Below are positions 50,992-59,135 of a stretch of 64,000 bases of DNA, one piece after another. Each line of letters begins with the position of its first letter. The stretch's first letter is position 1. Source of the stretch: a virus; IMG/VR virus record IMGVR_UViG_3300031787_000044, positions 1-64,000 of that record. One strand, written 5' to 3'. Below the pieces are notes generated by a model. The model made no database searches. It saw only the letters and a program-made list of their open reading frames with translations, and was not told the DNA's origin. The translations under genes were made by a program, and so were the position numbers.

Positions 50992-52062
50992 ATGTCTTTT
51001 TTTGAAAACACCAAGAACGGAACAGAAGTAGAAAATATATACAATTACGAAAACGATCGTAGTTTTGCAAAAACAGTACTAGAGGATGGTGGAGACATAC
51101 ATCCTCTTATAATTCCATCAAATCTTACGAATGGTACAGGGTTGATGAATCCGTCTATATTGAATATAGACGGCAAACTCATTGTCAACATTCGTCACGT
51201 GAACTATACGTTCTATCACTCAGAGAGAAAACTATTTCAGCACCCTTGGGGTCCTCTTACTTATCTGCATCCTGAAAACGATATGCATTTAAGAACTGAA
51301 AACTATTACTGCGAACTAAACGATTCCTTTGAGATCTCTCGGTTTAATAAGATAGACACAAGTAAGTTTGACACATACTCACCTATGTGGGACTTCGTTG
51401 GTCTTGAGGATGCTCGTCTAATGCATTGGAATGGTAAGATCTTTACTTCTGGAGTTCGTAGAGATACGACGACGAACGGCCAGGGTAGAATGGAACTCTG
51501 TGAGATAGAAGTTCGTAACGACTCAGTAGTAGAAGTAGCGCGCTGGAGAATTCATCCACCGAAGGATAGAAATTCTTATTGCGAAAAGAACTGGATGCCG
51601 GTTCTAGATCAACCTTACACATACGTAAAGTGGTGTAACCCAGTTGAGATCGTAAAGGTTGACGAAACGCCGTTGGACGATAAAGTATTCGAGTCAAATT
51701 GGGTAGACTCAAAAACGATCCACCTCGGAGAACGTTTAAACTTTTCTCACAAGGATCCACGCGGTGGATCGCAACTCATACCTTTCGGAGATAACTATCT
51801 CGCGCTTACTCACGAGGTCGATCTATTTAAGAGCGAAGTTGGTAGAAAGGATGGGGTGTATCGTCATAGATTCGTTCTGTTCGATAAAGATTGGAACGTG
51901 CTAAAATCTTCAAAAGACTTTTCATTAATGAATGGACATACGGAATTTGCATGCGGTATGTGCCACTATAAAGATAAGATACTTATTACATTTGGATTTC
52001 AGGACAATGCTGCGTACATACTCGAAGTAAATCCTAAATCTATTGAAGACCTATTACTGTGA
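50992..52062 (+). CDS. GH130/GH43-like five-bladed propeller glycan enzyme (predicted)
   Basis: This 356-residue protein shows the five-bladed glycosidase/phosphorylase pattern: LMNPSILNIDGKLIVNIRHV, then DFVGLEDARLMHWNGKIF, EKNWMPV, RGGSQLIPFGDNYLALTHEV and FACGMCHYKDKILITFG. The G-L-E-D-A-R and E-K-N-W-M-P blocks with H-R-F-V-L-F-D are those of a family often found beside glycosyltransferases in phage and bacterial surface-polysaccharide clusters. The Asp/Glu residues in L-E-D-A-R are candidate catalytic or substrate-binding groups. It may trim or phosphorolyse a glycan, or simply bind one. It opens the operon that runs to 56928. Confidence 0.65.
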   Translation: MSFFENTKNGTEVENIYNYENDRSFAKTVLEDGGDIHPLIIPSNLTNGTGLMNPSILNIDGKLIVNIRHVNYTFYHSERKLFQHPWGPLTYLHPENDMHLRTENYYCELNDSFEISRFNKIDTSKFDTYSPMWDFVGLEDARLMHWNGKIFTSGVRRDTTTNGQGRMELCEIEVRNDSVVEVARWRIHPPKDRNSYCEKNWMPVLDQPYTYVKWCNPVEIVKVDETPLDDKVFESNWVDSKTIHLGERLNFSHKDPRGGSQLIPFGDNYLALTHEVDLFKSEVGRKDGVYRHRFVLFDKDWNVLKSSKDFSLMNGHTEFACGMCHYKDKILITFGFQDNAAYILEVNPKSIEDLLL

Positions 52063-52077
52063 GAGGACGCATACATT

Positions 52078-53931
52078 ATGAACAGAACTGAAATTATTCA
52101 AACTCTCATCGATAAGATAGATGCGAAGAGCTATCTTGAAATTGGAATTTCCGCTGGAGACAACTGGAAAAAGATACGCTGCGATCGCAAGTTGAGCGTA
52201 GATCCAGAACCTCTATCAAAGGCAGATCGCGTTCTTACTTCAGACGAGTTCTTTGAAAAGAACGAAGAAACGTTTGACGTCATATTCATAGACGGCCTTC
52301 ATCACGCGGATCAAGTACACAGAGACATAAAGAACTCGCTAGATGTGTTAAACGATGGCGGTTACATCGTATGTCACGATTTAAATCCACAGAAGAAGGA
52401 ACATCAGGTCATACCGTTTACTGGCGGTACTTGGAACGGAGACTGTTGGAGATCCTTCGTAAGCTTGCGTCGAGATCGAGAAGATCTAGAAATGTTTACT
52501 ATTGACACCGACCACGGATGTGGCGTTATACGTAAGGGTACTCAAGAAACGTTGGATATACATCCTAGCACCGACGTAACATATGAAGACTTTGATAAGA
52601 ATCGTAAAGAATGGTTAAACCTAATTAGCCCAGGTCAATTTAGAAAGATGTTTGGTATGAAAGATCTCAAGTCTATGATTAAGACATACATCATGGATCC
52701 TAGCAATCCCGAGAATAACTGGGACCTTGCTCTACACTACGATGGTCTAGGACAGACAGCATCAGCAGTTTCATTCTATATTCGCACGGCCGAAAGAACG
52801 AAAGACGATCTGCTAAAGTACGAGTGTTTAATTCGCGCGGCAATGTGTTTTGAAAAGCAAGGGACGCGCAGGTTTACCGTGAAGGGTATCATACAGCACG
52901 CGATCGCAACGAAGCCGCATCGCCCAGAAGGGTACTACCTCCTGAGCCGTTTACACGAAAACGATCCTGGAGATGGAAAGTGGTTCGATTCGTTTACGAT
53001 GGCCTCTATCGGCTATTCATTTGCCGATGGCGAACTCGAACCTCTTAGAACTGAGATAGACTATCCTGGAAAATACGCGCTTCTTTTCCAAAAAGCTCAT
53101 TCTGCATGGTGGTGTGGCCTCGGCGAAGATTCAAGAAGTATTCTAATGGATCTATATCAAAACTATGATCTAAATGAATACTATCGCAATGCAGTATACC
53201 AAAATCTCCTAAGACTCGGTGCGTTTTCTTCTAAGAGTCTTACTCTATACAAGAAAGAGAAACATAAAGATCTTGCAGTTCAATTCGATGGTTCTGAAAA
53301 AATTAGCCAAAATTATTCCGAGGCGTATCAGGATATGTTCGTTCTTACTCTGTTAAAAGGTAAGAGAAACGGATCGTATGTTGAGGTTGGATCTGGCCAC
53401 CCAACTTATGGAAACAACACGTACCTCTTGGAAAAAGACTTTGGCTGGAACGGTGTATCGCTAGATATTAGTGAGGAGTTCGTAGCGGCGCATAATCAAG
53501 AAAGAAAGCATACTTGTGTACTTAAGGACGCAACGACTGTTAACTACGACAAGTTTTTAAACGGTCTTGGATTTGGTAAGGACATAGACTACCTTCAGAT
53601 AGATTGCGATCCTCCTGAGATAAGCTTTAAGGTTCTTCTTTCGATACCATTCGACTCAAGAAGATTTGGTGTCATTACGTTTGAACACGATCACTACGCG
53701 GATCCAACCGGTGGATATAGAGAGAAGGCTAGAAAATACTTAGAGTCATACGGCTACGTTTTGTTCGCGAGTAATATTTCTCCAGATGAAGATAGACCAT
53801 ATGAAGATTGGTTCGTTCACCCAGATATGATAAATATTAATGAATTTAGTATTCTAATGGATCAAACTGATTCTACGAAAAAAGCTGAAGATTATATAAT
53901 GGGTAAGATCAAGAATGGTGAAGCAGCTTAA
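52078..53931 (+). CDS. Double methyltransferase with central TPR-like region
   Basis: The 617 residues have three parts. Residues about 1-160 are a class I methyltransferase of the Methyltransf_24 type (SYLEIGISAGDNWKKIR, VIFIDGLHHADQV, VCHDLNP). Residues about 200-400 are helical with TPR-like repeats (NPENNWDLALHYDGLGQTA and YECLIRAAMCFEKQG). Residues about 405-617 are a second methyltransferase resembling FkbM (SYVEVGSGHPTYGNNTYLLE, YLQIDCDPP). The two active sites may act on sugars or polypeptides; TPRs probably bind the acceptor or partner proteins. It overlaps the following glycosyltransferase by 17 bases. Confidence 0.8.
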   Translation: MNRTEIIQTLIDKIDAKSYLEIGISAGDNWKKIRCDRKLSVDPEPLSKADRVLTSDEFFEKNEETFDVIFIDGLHHADQVHRDIKNSLDVLNDGGYIVCHDLNPQKKEHQVIPFTGGTWNGDCWRSFVSLRRDREDLEMFTIDTDHGCGVIRKGTQETLDIHPSTDVTYEDFDKNRKEWLNLISPGQFRKMFGMKDLKSMIKTYIMDPSNPENNWDLALHYDGLGQTASAVSFYIRTAERTKDDLLKYECLIRAAMCFEKQGTRRFTVKGIIQHAIATKPHRPEGYYLLSRLHENDPGDGKWFDSFTMASIGYSFADGELEPLRTEIDYPGKYALLFQKAHSAWWCGLGEDSRSILMDLYQNYDLNEYYRNAVYQNLLRLGAFSSKSLTLYKKEKHKDLAVQFDGSEKISQNYSEAYQDMFVLTLLKGKRNGSYVEVGSGHPTYGNNTYLLEKDFGWNGVSLDISEEFVAAHNQERKHTCVLKDATTVNYDKFLNGLGFGKDIDYLQIDCDPPEISFKVLLSIPFDSRRFGVITFEHDHYADPTGGYREKARKYLESYGYVLFASNISPDEDRPYEDWFVHPDMININEFSILMDQTDSTKKAEDYIMGKIKNGEAA

Positions 53932-55474
53932 TAACTTTCCTACTGTATACTACCTTTCTCTAAAGGATTCAACAGGTAGACAGCGCGACATTGAGTCTCA
54001 GCTCTGTGCGCGCGGCGTAAACTTTCGTATGATAGAAGGATACGACGGCAGAAGAGTTGATATTCGCGATCAGCTAAACATATCTGGGCCGCACATAGGA
54101 TCGAACCAAATTACGTCTGAAGTTCTTTCCGTTGCAGTATCTCACATAAATATGATACGCCAATGGTATAAAGACACAGACGAAGAGATTGGATTCTTTT
54201 GTGAGGACGATATCAATTTTTCTCTCGTTGATTATTGGAATTTTAACTTTCAAGATTTTATCTCAGAACTACCATCGGATTGGAAAGTAATTCAGCTATC
54301 TCTCATAAAAGAAACTCCTGTGAATTGGAGTGACATGAGAATGCGAAGAAAGAGATGGAACGATTGGTCGTGCTGTGCTTATATCGTTAATAGAAAGTAT
54401 GCAAAGCAGATAGTAGAAGATTACTATGATGAAGAAAAGAATGAATTCACACTAGACATTAAGGGTACCGTTCATCACCCATTACCAGAAAACGTTGTGT
54501 ATCCCTCAAATTATAAACAGTGTTATGTGTTTCCTTTCTTTACAGAAAACAGAGACCACGTTTCAACTCTTATGAGAGAAACGAATAAAGAAACGATAGA
54601 TAACATTCAGAATCAAAGCAGTAATTTCATAACAAATTGGTGGAAAGAAAATGGCCACAAAGTTAACATAAAGGAGTTAGTAAGTATGATAGATAAAATA
54701 CCAGTGATTGGAGCTCCAGTAGTAAATAGCACGTACTGGATATCCAGACTTATTATGAGTGTTGATTATCCAGTCGAGAACTTCGTCATTATTAATAACA
54801 ACGGGCGCGGAGAGTTGGACGAAGAACTGGACCGTCTTGCGAAAATGAATCACAAGTTCATTGATAACATCAAGGTAGTTCATATGCCAGCAAACATTGG
54901 TTGCGCCGGTGCATGGAACCTTATCATTAAGTGTTACATGTTAGCACCGTACTGGATTATCGCGAACGACGATGTTGCATTTGGTCCTGGCCTCTTAAAA
55001 GAGATGGCAGATAATATAAACTCAGATCCAATGCTTGGTATGATTCATCCAAACGCTGGTGACTTTGGAATCGGCGCGTGGGACTTATTCCTCATTCGCG
55101 AAAACGTAGTAAAGATCTTTGGTCTGTTTGACGAAAACACGTATCCAGCATACTGCGAAGATGCAGACTATATCATGAGAATGCATCATAGACCAATTCG
55201 CAAGATCATTGGTCTAGAGTCTAAGTATATGCATGGCCACGGTGATAGTACGATGTATTATGAAACCGGCAGTCAGACAGAGAAAAATGAAGCTGGTTTG
55301 AAAGTAAAATTGGATCATGCAAACAACCTAAATATAGAGTATCTTAGCAAAAAGTGGGGAGCTGGCTGGAGAAAAATTTCTCCGAATAAGGATCCCTTTG
55401 CAGGACAAGAAACACCAATTTCAATCACAACATATGATCTCGAATTCGTGAGACAGAAACACCTGGGGTTTTGA
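53915..55474 (+). CDS. Two-domain glycosyltransferase (GT25-like plus GT2-like)
   Basis: This 519-residue protein has an N-terminal domain (about 8-240) of the GT25 family: VYYLSLKDSTGRQRDIESQL, the V-S-H-I-N-M-I-R-Q-W helix, and G-F-F-C-E-D-D-I near residue 95 with the metal-binding E-D-D. The C-terminal domain (about 262-470) is GT2-like: WISRLIMSVDYPVENFVIIN, then NIGCAGAWNLIIK and IIANDDVAFGPG, ending with a D-A-D-Y-I-M-R region and HGHGDS. The GT25 family includes bacterial LPS glycosyltransferases and animal collagen galactosyltransferases. The second domain could add the next sugar. The acceptor is not shown; location between fibre genes makes a fibre acceptor possible. Confidence 0.82.
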   Translation: MVKQLNNFPTVYYLSLKDSTGRQRDIESQLCARGVNFRMIEGYDGRRVDIRDQLNISGPHIGSNQITSEVLSVAVSHINMIRQWYKDTDEEIGFFCEDDINFSLVDYWNFNFQDFISELPSDWKVIQLSLIKETPVNWSDMRMRRKRWNDWSCCAYIVNRKYAKQIVEDYYDEEKNEFTLDIKGTVHHPLPENVVYPSNYKQCYVFPFFTENRDHVSTLMRETNKETIDNIQNQSSNFITNWWKENGHKVNIKELVSMIDKIPVIGAPVVNSTYWISRLIMSVDYPVENFVIINNNGRGELDEELDRLAKMNHKFIDNIKVVHMPANIGCAGAWNLIIKCYMLAPYWIIANDDVAFGPGLLKEMADNINSDPMLGMIHPNAGDFGIGAWDLFLIRENVVKIFGLFDENTYPAYCEDADYIMRMHHRPIRKIIGLESKYMHGHGDSTMYYETGSQTEKNEAGLKVKLDHANNLNIEYLSKKWGAGWRKISPNKDPFAGQETPISITTYDLEFVRQKHLGF

Positions 55475-55475
55475 T

Positions 55476-56168
55476 ATGAAGAACTGGATTGTAAATGAAG
55501 AAGAACACGTAGAACAAACCTACGTTCAGGATAAGATTGACGAAGGAAGAATTAGAATAAATCCTTCCTTACAAAAAAACAAGAGAGCATTCGTAATTGA
55601 TAATTTCTATGAGGATCCATATGCAGTGCGAGAATTCGCATTACAGCAAGAATTCTTTGACGATCCTGGATACATAGGAAGAAGAACGCGAACTCAGCAT
55701 CTCTTTCCTGGCCTAAAAGAAACTTTCGAAAGCATAATCGGAGAAAAGATAAGCGAGTGGGAAACCTACGGAATGAACGGAAGGTTTCAGCACAATTGGG
55801 CCGGAGAAAAATTAGTCTATCACTGCGATCAACAGAGATGGGCAGGCATGATTTATCTGTCTCCTGATGCACCACCTGAAACTGGAACAACGATGTATCG
55901 TCACAAAGAGACTAAAATACATCACAACACTCAGATTGATTGGAATTCCGGTCAAGGTATGAAGGTATTCAATCAAAAGACATTCCTTGATAGAACTCCA
56001 TACGAACCGGTTGATGTGTTTGGAAATATATTCAATAGACTCGTGATTTTTGACGGCGGCTGTATTCACGCAGCATCTGAATACTTTGGTAGCGACATTA
56101 ACGATTGCAGACTGTGGCAAATGTTCTTCTTTGACGGAGAAAAATCAAACATTCATCTTGGGAGTTAA
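55476..56168 (+). CDS. DUF6445-like 2-oxoglutarate/Fe(II) oxygenase
   Basis: A 230-residue protein starting right after the glycosyltransferase. The pattern RAFVIDNFYEDPYAVREFAL at about residue 37, then YHCDQQRWAGMIYLSPDAPP, GTTMYRHKET and FNRLVIFDGGCIHAASEYFG is that of the DUF6445 family, a branch of the 2OG-Fe(II) oxygenase fold. H115-C-D117 in Y-H-C-D and the distal His in C-I-H-A-A are the likely metal ligands, and the R in C-R-L-W-Q-M-F-F-F suits 2-oxoglutarate binding. Substrate unknown. With the oxygenases at 38316-40768 this makes five such domains in four genes here. Confidence 0.8.
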   Translation: MKNWIVNEEEHVEQTYVQDKIDEGRIRINPSLQKNKRAFVIDNFYEDPYAVREFALQQEFFDDPGYIGRRTRTQHLFPGLKETFESIIGEKISEWETYGMNGRFQHNWAGEKLVYHCDQQRWAGMIYLSPDAPPETGTTMYRHKETKIHHNTQIDWNSGQGMKVFNQKTFLDRTPYEPVDVFGNIFNRLVIFDGGCIHAASEYFGSDINDCRLWQMFFFDGEKSNIHLGS

Positions 56169-56169
56169 A

Positions 56170-56928
56170 ATGAAAATAGTTTTGGTTACTGGTGGTTTTG
56201 ATCCAATTCATTCTGGTCATATCGCATACTTTAAGGAAGCAAAGAAACTTGGAGATATGTTAGTCGTTGGAGTAAACAGCAACGAGTGGCTTACTCGTAA
56301 AAAAGGACAACCCTTTATGGATGTCAACGAGAGAGTAGAGATAGTGAAGAACTTATCCATGGTGGACTCAGTGATCGTGTTTGATGATAGTGATGGAGGG
56401 GCATCTCAGGCGATCTATCACTGCCTTAACGCGTATCCAGACTCGGAAGTTATTTTCGCGAATGGTGGCGATAGAACAAACGATAATATCCCTGAGATGT
56501 CAATCCAAAACGAAAGACTATCCTTTGTGTTCGGCGTTGGTGGTACTCATAAGATGAACTCAAGCAGTAAGATTCTTACAGAGTGGAAGACACCAAAGAC
56601 TGAGAGAAAATGGGGATACTATCGTATCCTCCATTCCGATGGACCTTCTACCAAAGTAAAGGAACTCGTAGTCGAACCAGGAAAGTCTCTTAGTCTACAA
56701 AGACACGAACTTCGTAGTGAGTACTGGATCGTAAGCTATGGTGTAGCAACTGTCAATCATGGAGACAGTATAGAAAACATTCAAACTTCAGTACTTGAAA
56801 AACACGAGGAGATTGATATTCCAGTCGGTACTTGGCATCAACTTGTAAATTACACGAGTGATGAGCTACGTATCGTAGAAGTACAATACGGTAAGAACTG
56901 CATTGAAGAGGATATTGAAAGAATCTAG
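56170..56928 (+). CDS. Nucleotidyltransferase-cupin fusion
   Basis: From ATG 56170 (an upstream in-frame ATG at 56050 lies inside the preceding gene and is rejected) the protein has 252 residues. Residues 1-135 form a cytidylyltransferase-like domain with GGFDPIHSGHIAY, the H14-x-G-H17 motif, and a FMDVNERVEIV helix. Residues about 145-245 form a cupin like the C-terminus of type II mannose-6-phosphate isomerase/ManC (KELVVEPGKSLSLQRHELRS, then EYWIVSYG and IPVGTWHQLVN). The fusion suggests activation of a phosphorylated sugar or alcohol as CDP- or NDP-derivative with an isomerase or binding function in the same chain. It closes the operon. Confidence 0.82.
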   Translation: MKIVLVTGGFDPIHSGHIAYFKEAKKLGDMLVVGVNSNEWLTRKKGQPFMDVNERVEIVKNLSMVDSVIVFDDSDGGASQAIYHCLNAYPDSEVIFANGGDRTNDNIPEMSIQNERLSFVFGVGGTHKMNSSSKILTEWKTPKTERKWGYYRILHSDGPSTKVKELVVEPGKSLSLQRHELRSEYWIVSYGVATVNHGDSIENIQTSVLEKHEEIDIPVGTWHQLVNYTSDELRIVEVQYGKNCIEEDIERI

Positions 56929-57010
56929 ATTCCACCACTGCAAGAATATTAATTCTTATTATATCAGCGCTACAAGAAATGTCAACAAAAAAATGATAGT
57001 TGCATGTTTT

Positions 57011-57018
57011 TATAAATA
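57011..57018 (+). promoter_or_regulatory. T4-type late promoter of the neck and packaging operon
   Basis: Exact TATAAATA preceded by a T-run, 32 bases before the gp13 ATG. The 114-base gap since the previous gene contains an AAGAAT/ATTCTT short stem at 56939-56957 region but no convincing terminator. Confidence 0.85.
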
Positions 57019-57042
57019 GAAATAAAAATAAAGGGTTTTCTT

Positions 57043-57786
57043 ATGGCGTTACCAACTACAAGAGAAGAGTTCAAAGATTATGTTCTTCGCAAGATAGGAG
57101 CCCCGGTTATCCAGATCAACGTCTCGGAAGAACAAGTGGATGACCGTATCGATGAAGCTATATCTTTTTGGCGAGACTATCACTATGATGGGAGCCAGAT
57201 GGTATATCTCAAGCACGCTCTAACTCAAGAAGAGATTGATGATGGGTACATAGAAGTACCAGACAGCCTTCTAGGTATCACTCGTATTTTTGATCTGAGT
57301 TCATCTATCTCTACCGGAACTGGTTTCTTTAACGTCCAGTATCAGTTCGTTCTCAACAACCTAGAGGACATTACTGGTTATAACATTCAACACTATTACA
57401 TGGCACTGTCACATCTTCAGTTTCTACAAGAGATCCTTGTAGGTCGACCTCTTATAAGATACAATCGTCATATAAACCGTCTCTATCTTGATGTTACGAA
57501 ATCAATTCTAAATCCTGGATCATACATTATCATCGAGGGATACGATATCATAGATGGTGAAACATACTCGGACGTGTGGCAGGATCGTTTTCTTCAGAAC
57601 TATGCATCCGCTCTCATTCGTGAGCAGTGGGGTATGAATCTTACGAAGTTTACAAATATGCAACTCGTTGGCGGGGTTCAATTCAATGGAGAACAGATCC
57701 TCTCTGAAGCTAAGAACGATCGTAAAGAGATGGAAGACACCGCAAAGACGTCTCTTCAACCGCTCGTATATAACTGGATTGGATAA
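57043..57786 (+). CDS. gp13: Neck protein gp13
   Basis: The 247 residues have the gp13 pattern: FKDYVLRKIGAPVIQINVSE near the N-terminus, DRIDEAISFWRDYHYDGS, VYLKHALTQ, and a C-terminal region ending KTSLQPLVYNWIG. T4 gp13 has 309 residues; the marine homologues are shorter. gp13 and gp14 form the neck that closes the filled head and joins the tail. Its stop is directly followed by the start of a homing endonuclease, so the normal gp13-gp14 junction is interrupted. Confidence 0.88.
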   Translation: MALPTTREEFKDYVLRKIGAPVIQINVSEEQVDDRIDEAISFWRDYHYDGSQMVYLKHALTQEEIDDGYIEVPDSLLGITRIFDLSSSISTGTGFFNVQYQFVLNNLEDITGYNIQHYYMALSHLQFLQEILVGRPLIRYNRHINRLYLDVTKSILNPGSYIIIEGYDIIDGETYSDVWQDRFLQNYASALIREQWGMNLTKFTNMQLVGGVQFNGEQILSEAKNDRKEMEDTAKTSLQPLVYNWIG

Positions 57787-58455
57787 ATGTTTATAGAAAA
57801 CAAATATACTAGATGGTATTATTCTATAATCAATAATAGGATGAATAACCCGCACGATAAAGGGTCTTACACTGAAAGGCATCACATAATACCAAAATCG
57901 TTTGGCGGTCCTAATAAAAATGAAAACTTAGTAAGACTCAGCGCAAGAGAACATTTCTTAGTGCACTGGTTATTAACAAAAATGTGCAAATCTTTAGATC
58001 ATAAAATAAAAATGAATCACGCTCTGCTAAGATTAATGAGCGCTTCAGAGTCGTTAGAATTGTACAAATGGTCTAAATGGCAATATGAAATCGCAAAAAA
58101 CAAAAAAACAGTAGCACTTAAAGAAGCAAGAATGAATGGTAAAGATCCGAGATTGGGCAAAAAACATTCTTTAGAAGCAAAAGAAAAAATGAGAAAGGCA
58201 AAACTTGGAGTTAAAAGGGATCCTTCCAAAATAAGCTATCTAAAAGAAAGAAGACACACAGAAGAAACAAAACAAAAAATAAGTGCATCTTTATATGGAA
58301 GATTTTTTTCTGAAGAATCTAGAAAAAAATCTAGTGAAACACAAAAGGGAAAATCGCAAAATAAAACTGTATTAGTTTGTGATAAGTGTGGCCATGAAAA
58401 TTATGCAACACAAATAAAAAGATATCACAATGATAATTGCAGATTGGCAGGATGA
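57787..58455 (+). CDS. HNH homing endonuclease inserted between gp13 and gp14
   Basis: A 222-residue free-standing homing endonuclease. The HNH motif runs from TERHHIIPKSFGGPNKN (H32, H33) to LSAREHFLVHWLL (H56, H60). The C-terminal part has NUMOD3-like DNA-binding repeats of the GKKHSLEAKEKMRKAKLG type (three), then a C-x2-C ... H-x4-C finger (VCDKCGHENY). Codon use is A-rich and unlike gp13 and gp14, and the ORF fills the gap exactly, with gp13 TAA-ATG on the left and its own end (GCAGGATGATTG) supplying an AGGA site for gp14. Such endonucleases cut homing sites in related phages lacking the insertion. Activity is inferred. Confidence 0.9.
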   Translation: MFIENKYTRWYYSIINNRMNNPHDKGSYTERHHIIPKSFGGPNKNENLVRLSAREHFLVHWLLTKMCKSLDHKIKMNHALLRLMSASESLELYKWSKWQYEIAKNKKTVALKEARMNGKDPRLGKKHSLEAKEKMRKAKLGVKRDPSKISYLKERRHTEETKQKISASLYGRFFSEESRKKSSETQKGKSQNKTVLVCDKCGHENYATQIKRYHNDNCRLAG

Positions 58456-58458
58456 TTG

Positions 58459-59133
58459 ATGGCGACAAATGTCTTCTTTAACAACTATGACTATATAAAC
58501 GAACAGCGACTGATTGACGATCTCGTCATTGAGTCCATTCAGATGTATGGTCTAGACACCTTTTATCTCACGCGTAGTTTACAAGCGGTGGATAACATAC
58601 TCAACGAGGATGATCTTTCGATCTTTAATACAGCGTATGAGATGGAAGTATATGTTAAGAGCGTGGATGGATTTCAAGGAGAGGGCGACTTTCTTAGCAG
58701 ATTCGGTCTTCAGATTCGTGATCAAGCTGTCTTTACAGTGGCTATTCGAACCTTTGAGAGAAACGTTACAAATATAAATCCAAGTATCTTAAGACCAAAA
58801 GAAGGCGATCTTATTTACTTTCCTTTAAACAACAAGTTCTTTAAGATAATGCACGTTGAACACGAGAGTGTTTTCTATCAAAGTGGTGCATTACAAGTAT
58901 TCGATCTTAAGACAGAACTATTTGAATACTCGAATGAAAGATTCAATACAGGAGTAATTGATATTGATACTTTCTTTGACTCATATAAAACTTCTAACGT
59001 AACATCTCTTACAACTCTTAAGGCTAGGGATCCTATTGCTAAGAACATAGACTTTGAAGATGAAAAGACCGACATTATAGACTTCACAGAGATAGATCCG
59101 TTTAGCGAGACTATCACGAACCCAACGGATTAA
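58459..59133 (+). CDS. gp14: Neck protein gp14
   Basis: From ATG 58459 (TTG 58456 possible) the protein has 224 residues, near T4 gp14 (256). VFFNNYDYINEQRLIDDLVI and IQMYGLDTFYLTRSL at the N-terminus, GDLIYFPLNNKFFKIMHVEH in the middle, and an acidic C-terminus are the gp14 features. It works with gp13 at the head-tail connector. Its ribosome site lies inside the end of the endonuclease gene. Confidence 0.9.
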   Translation: MATNVFFNNYDYINEQRLIDDLVIESIQMYGLDTFYLTRSLQAVDNILNEDDLSIFNTAYEMEVYVKSVDGFQGEGDFLSRFGLQIRDQAVFTVAIRTFERNVTNINPSILRPKEGDLIYFPLNNKFFKIMHVEHESVFYQSGALQVFDLKTELFEYSNERFNTGVIDIDTFFDSYKTSNVTSLTTLKARDPIAKNIDFEDEKTDIIDFTEIDPFSETITNPTD

Positions 59134-59135
59134 TC

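Noticed and set aside
56050-56169. Upstream start for the nucleotidyltransferase-cupin gene
   Set aside because: It adds 40 residues overlapping the DUF6445-like gene in another frame and precedes the natural Rossmann start MKIVLVTGGFDP.
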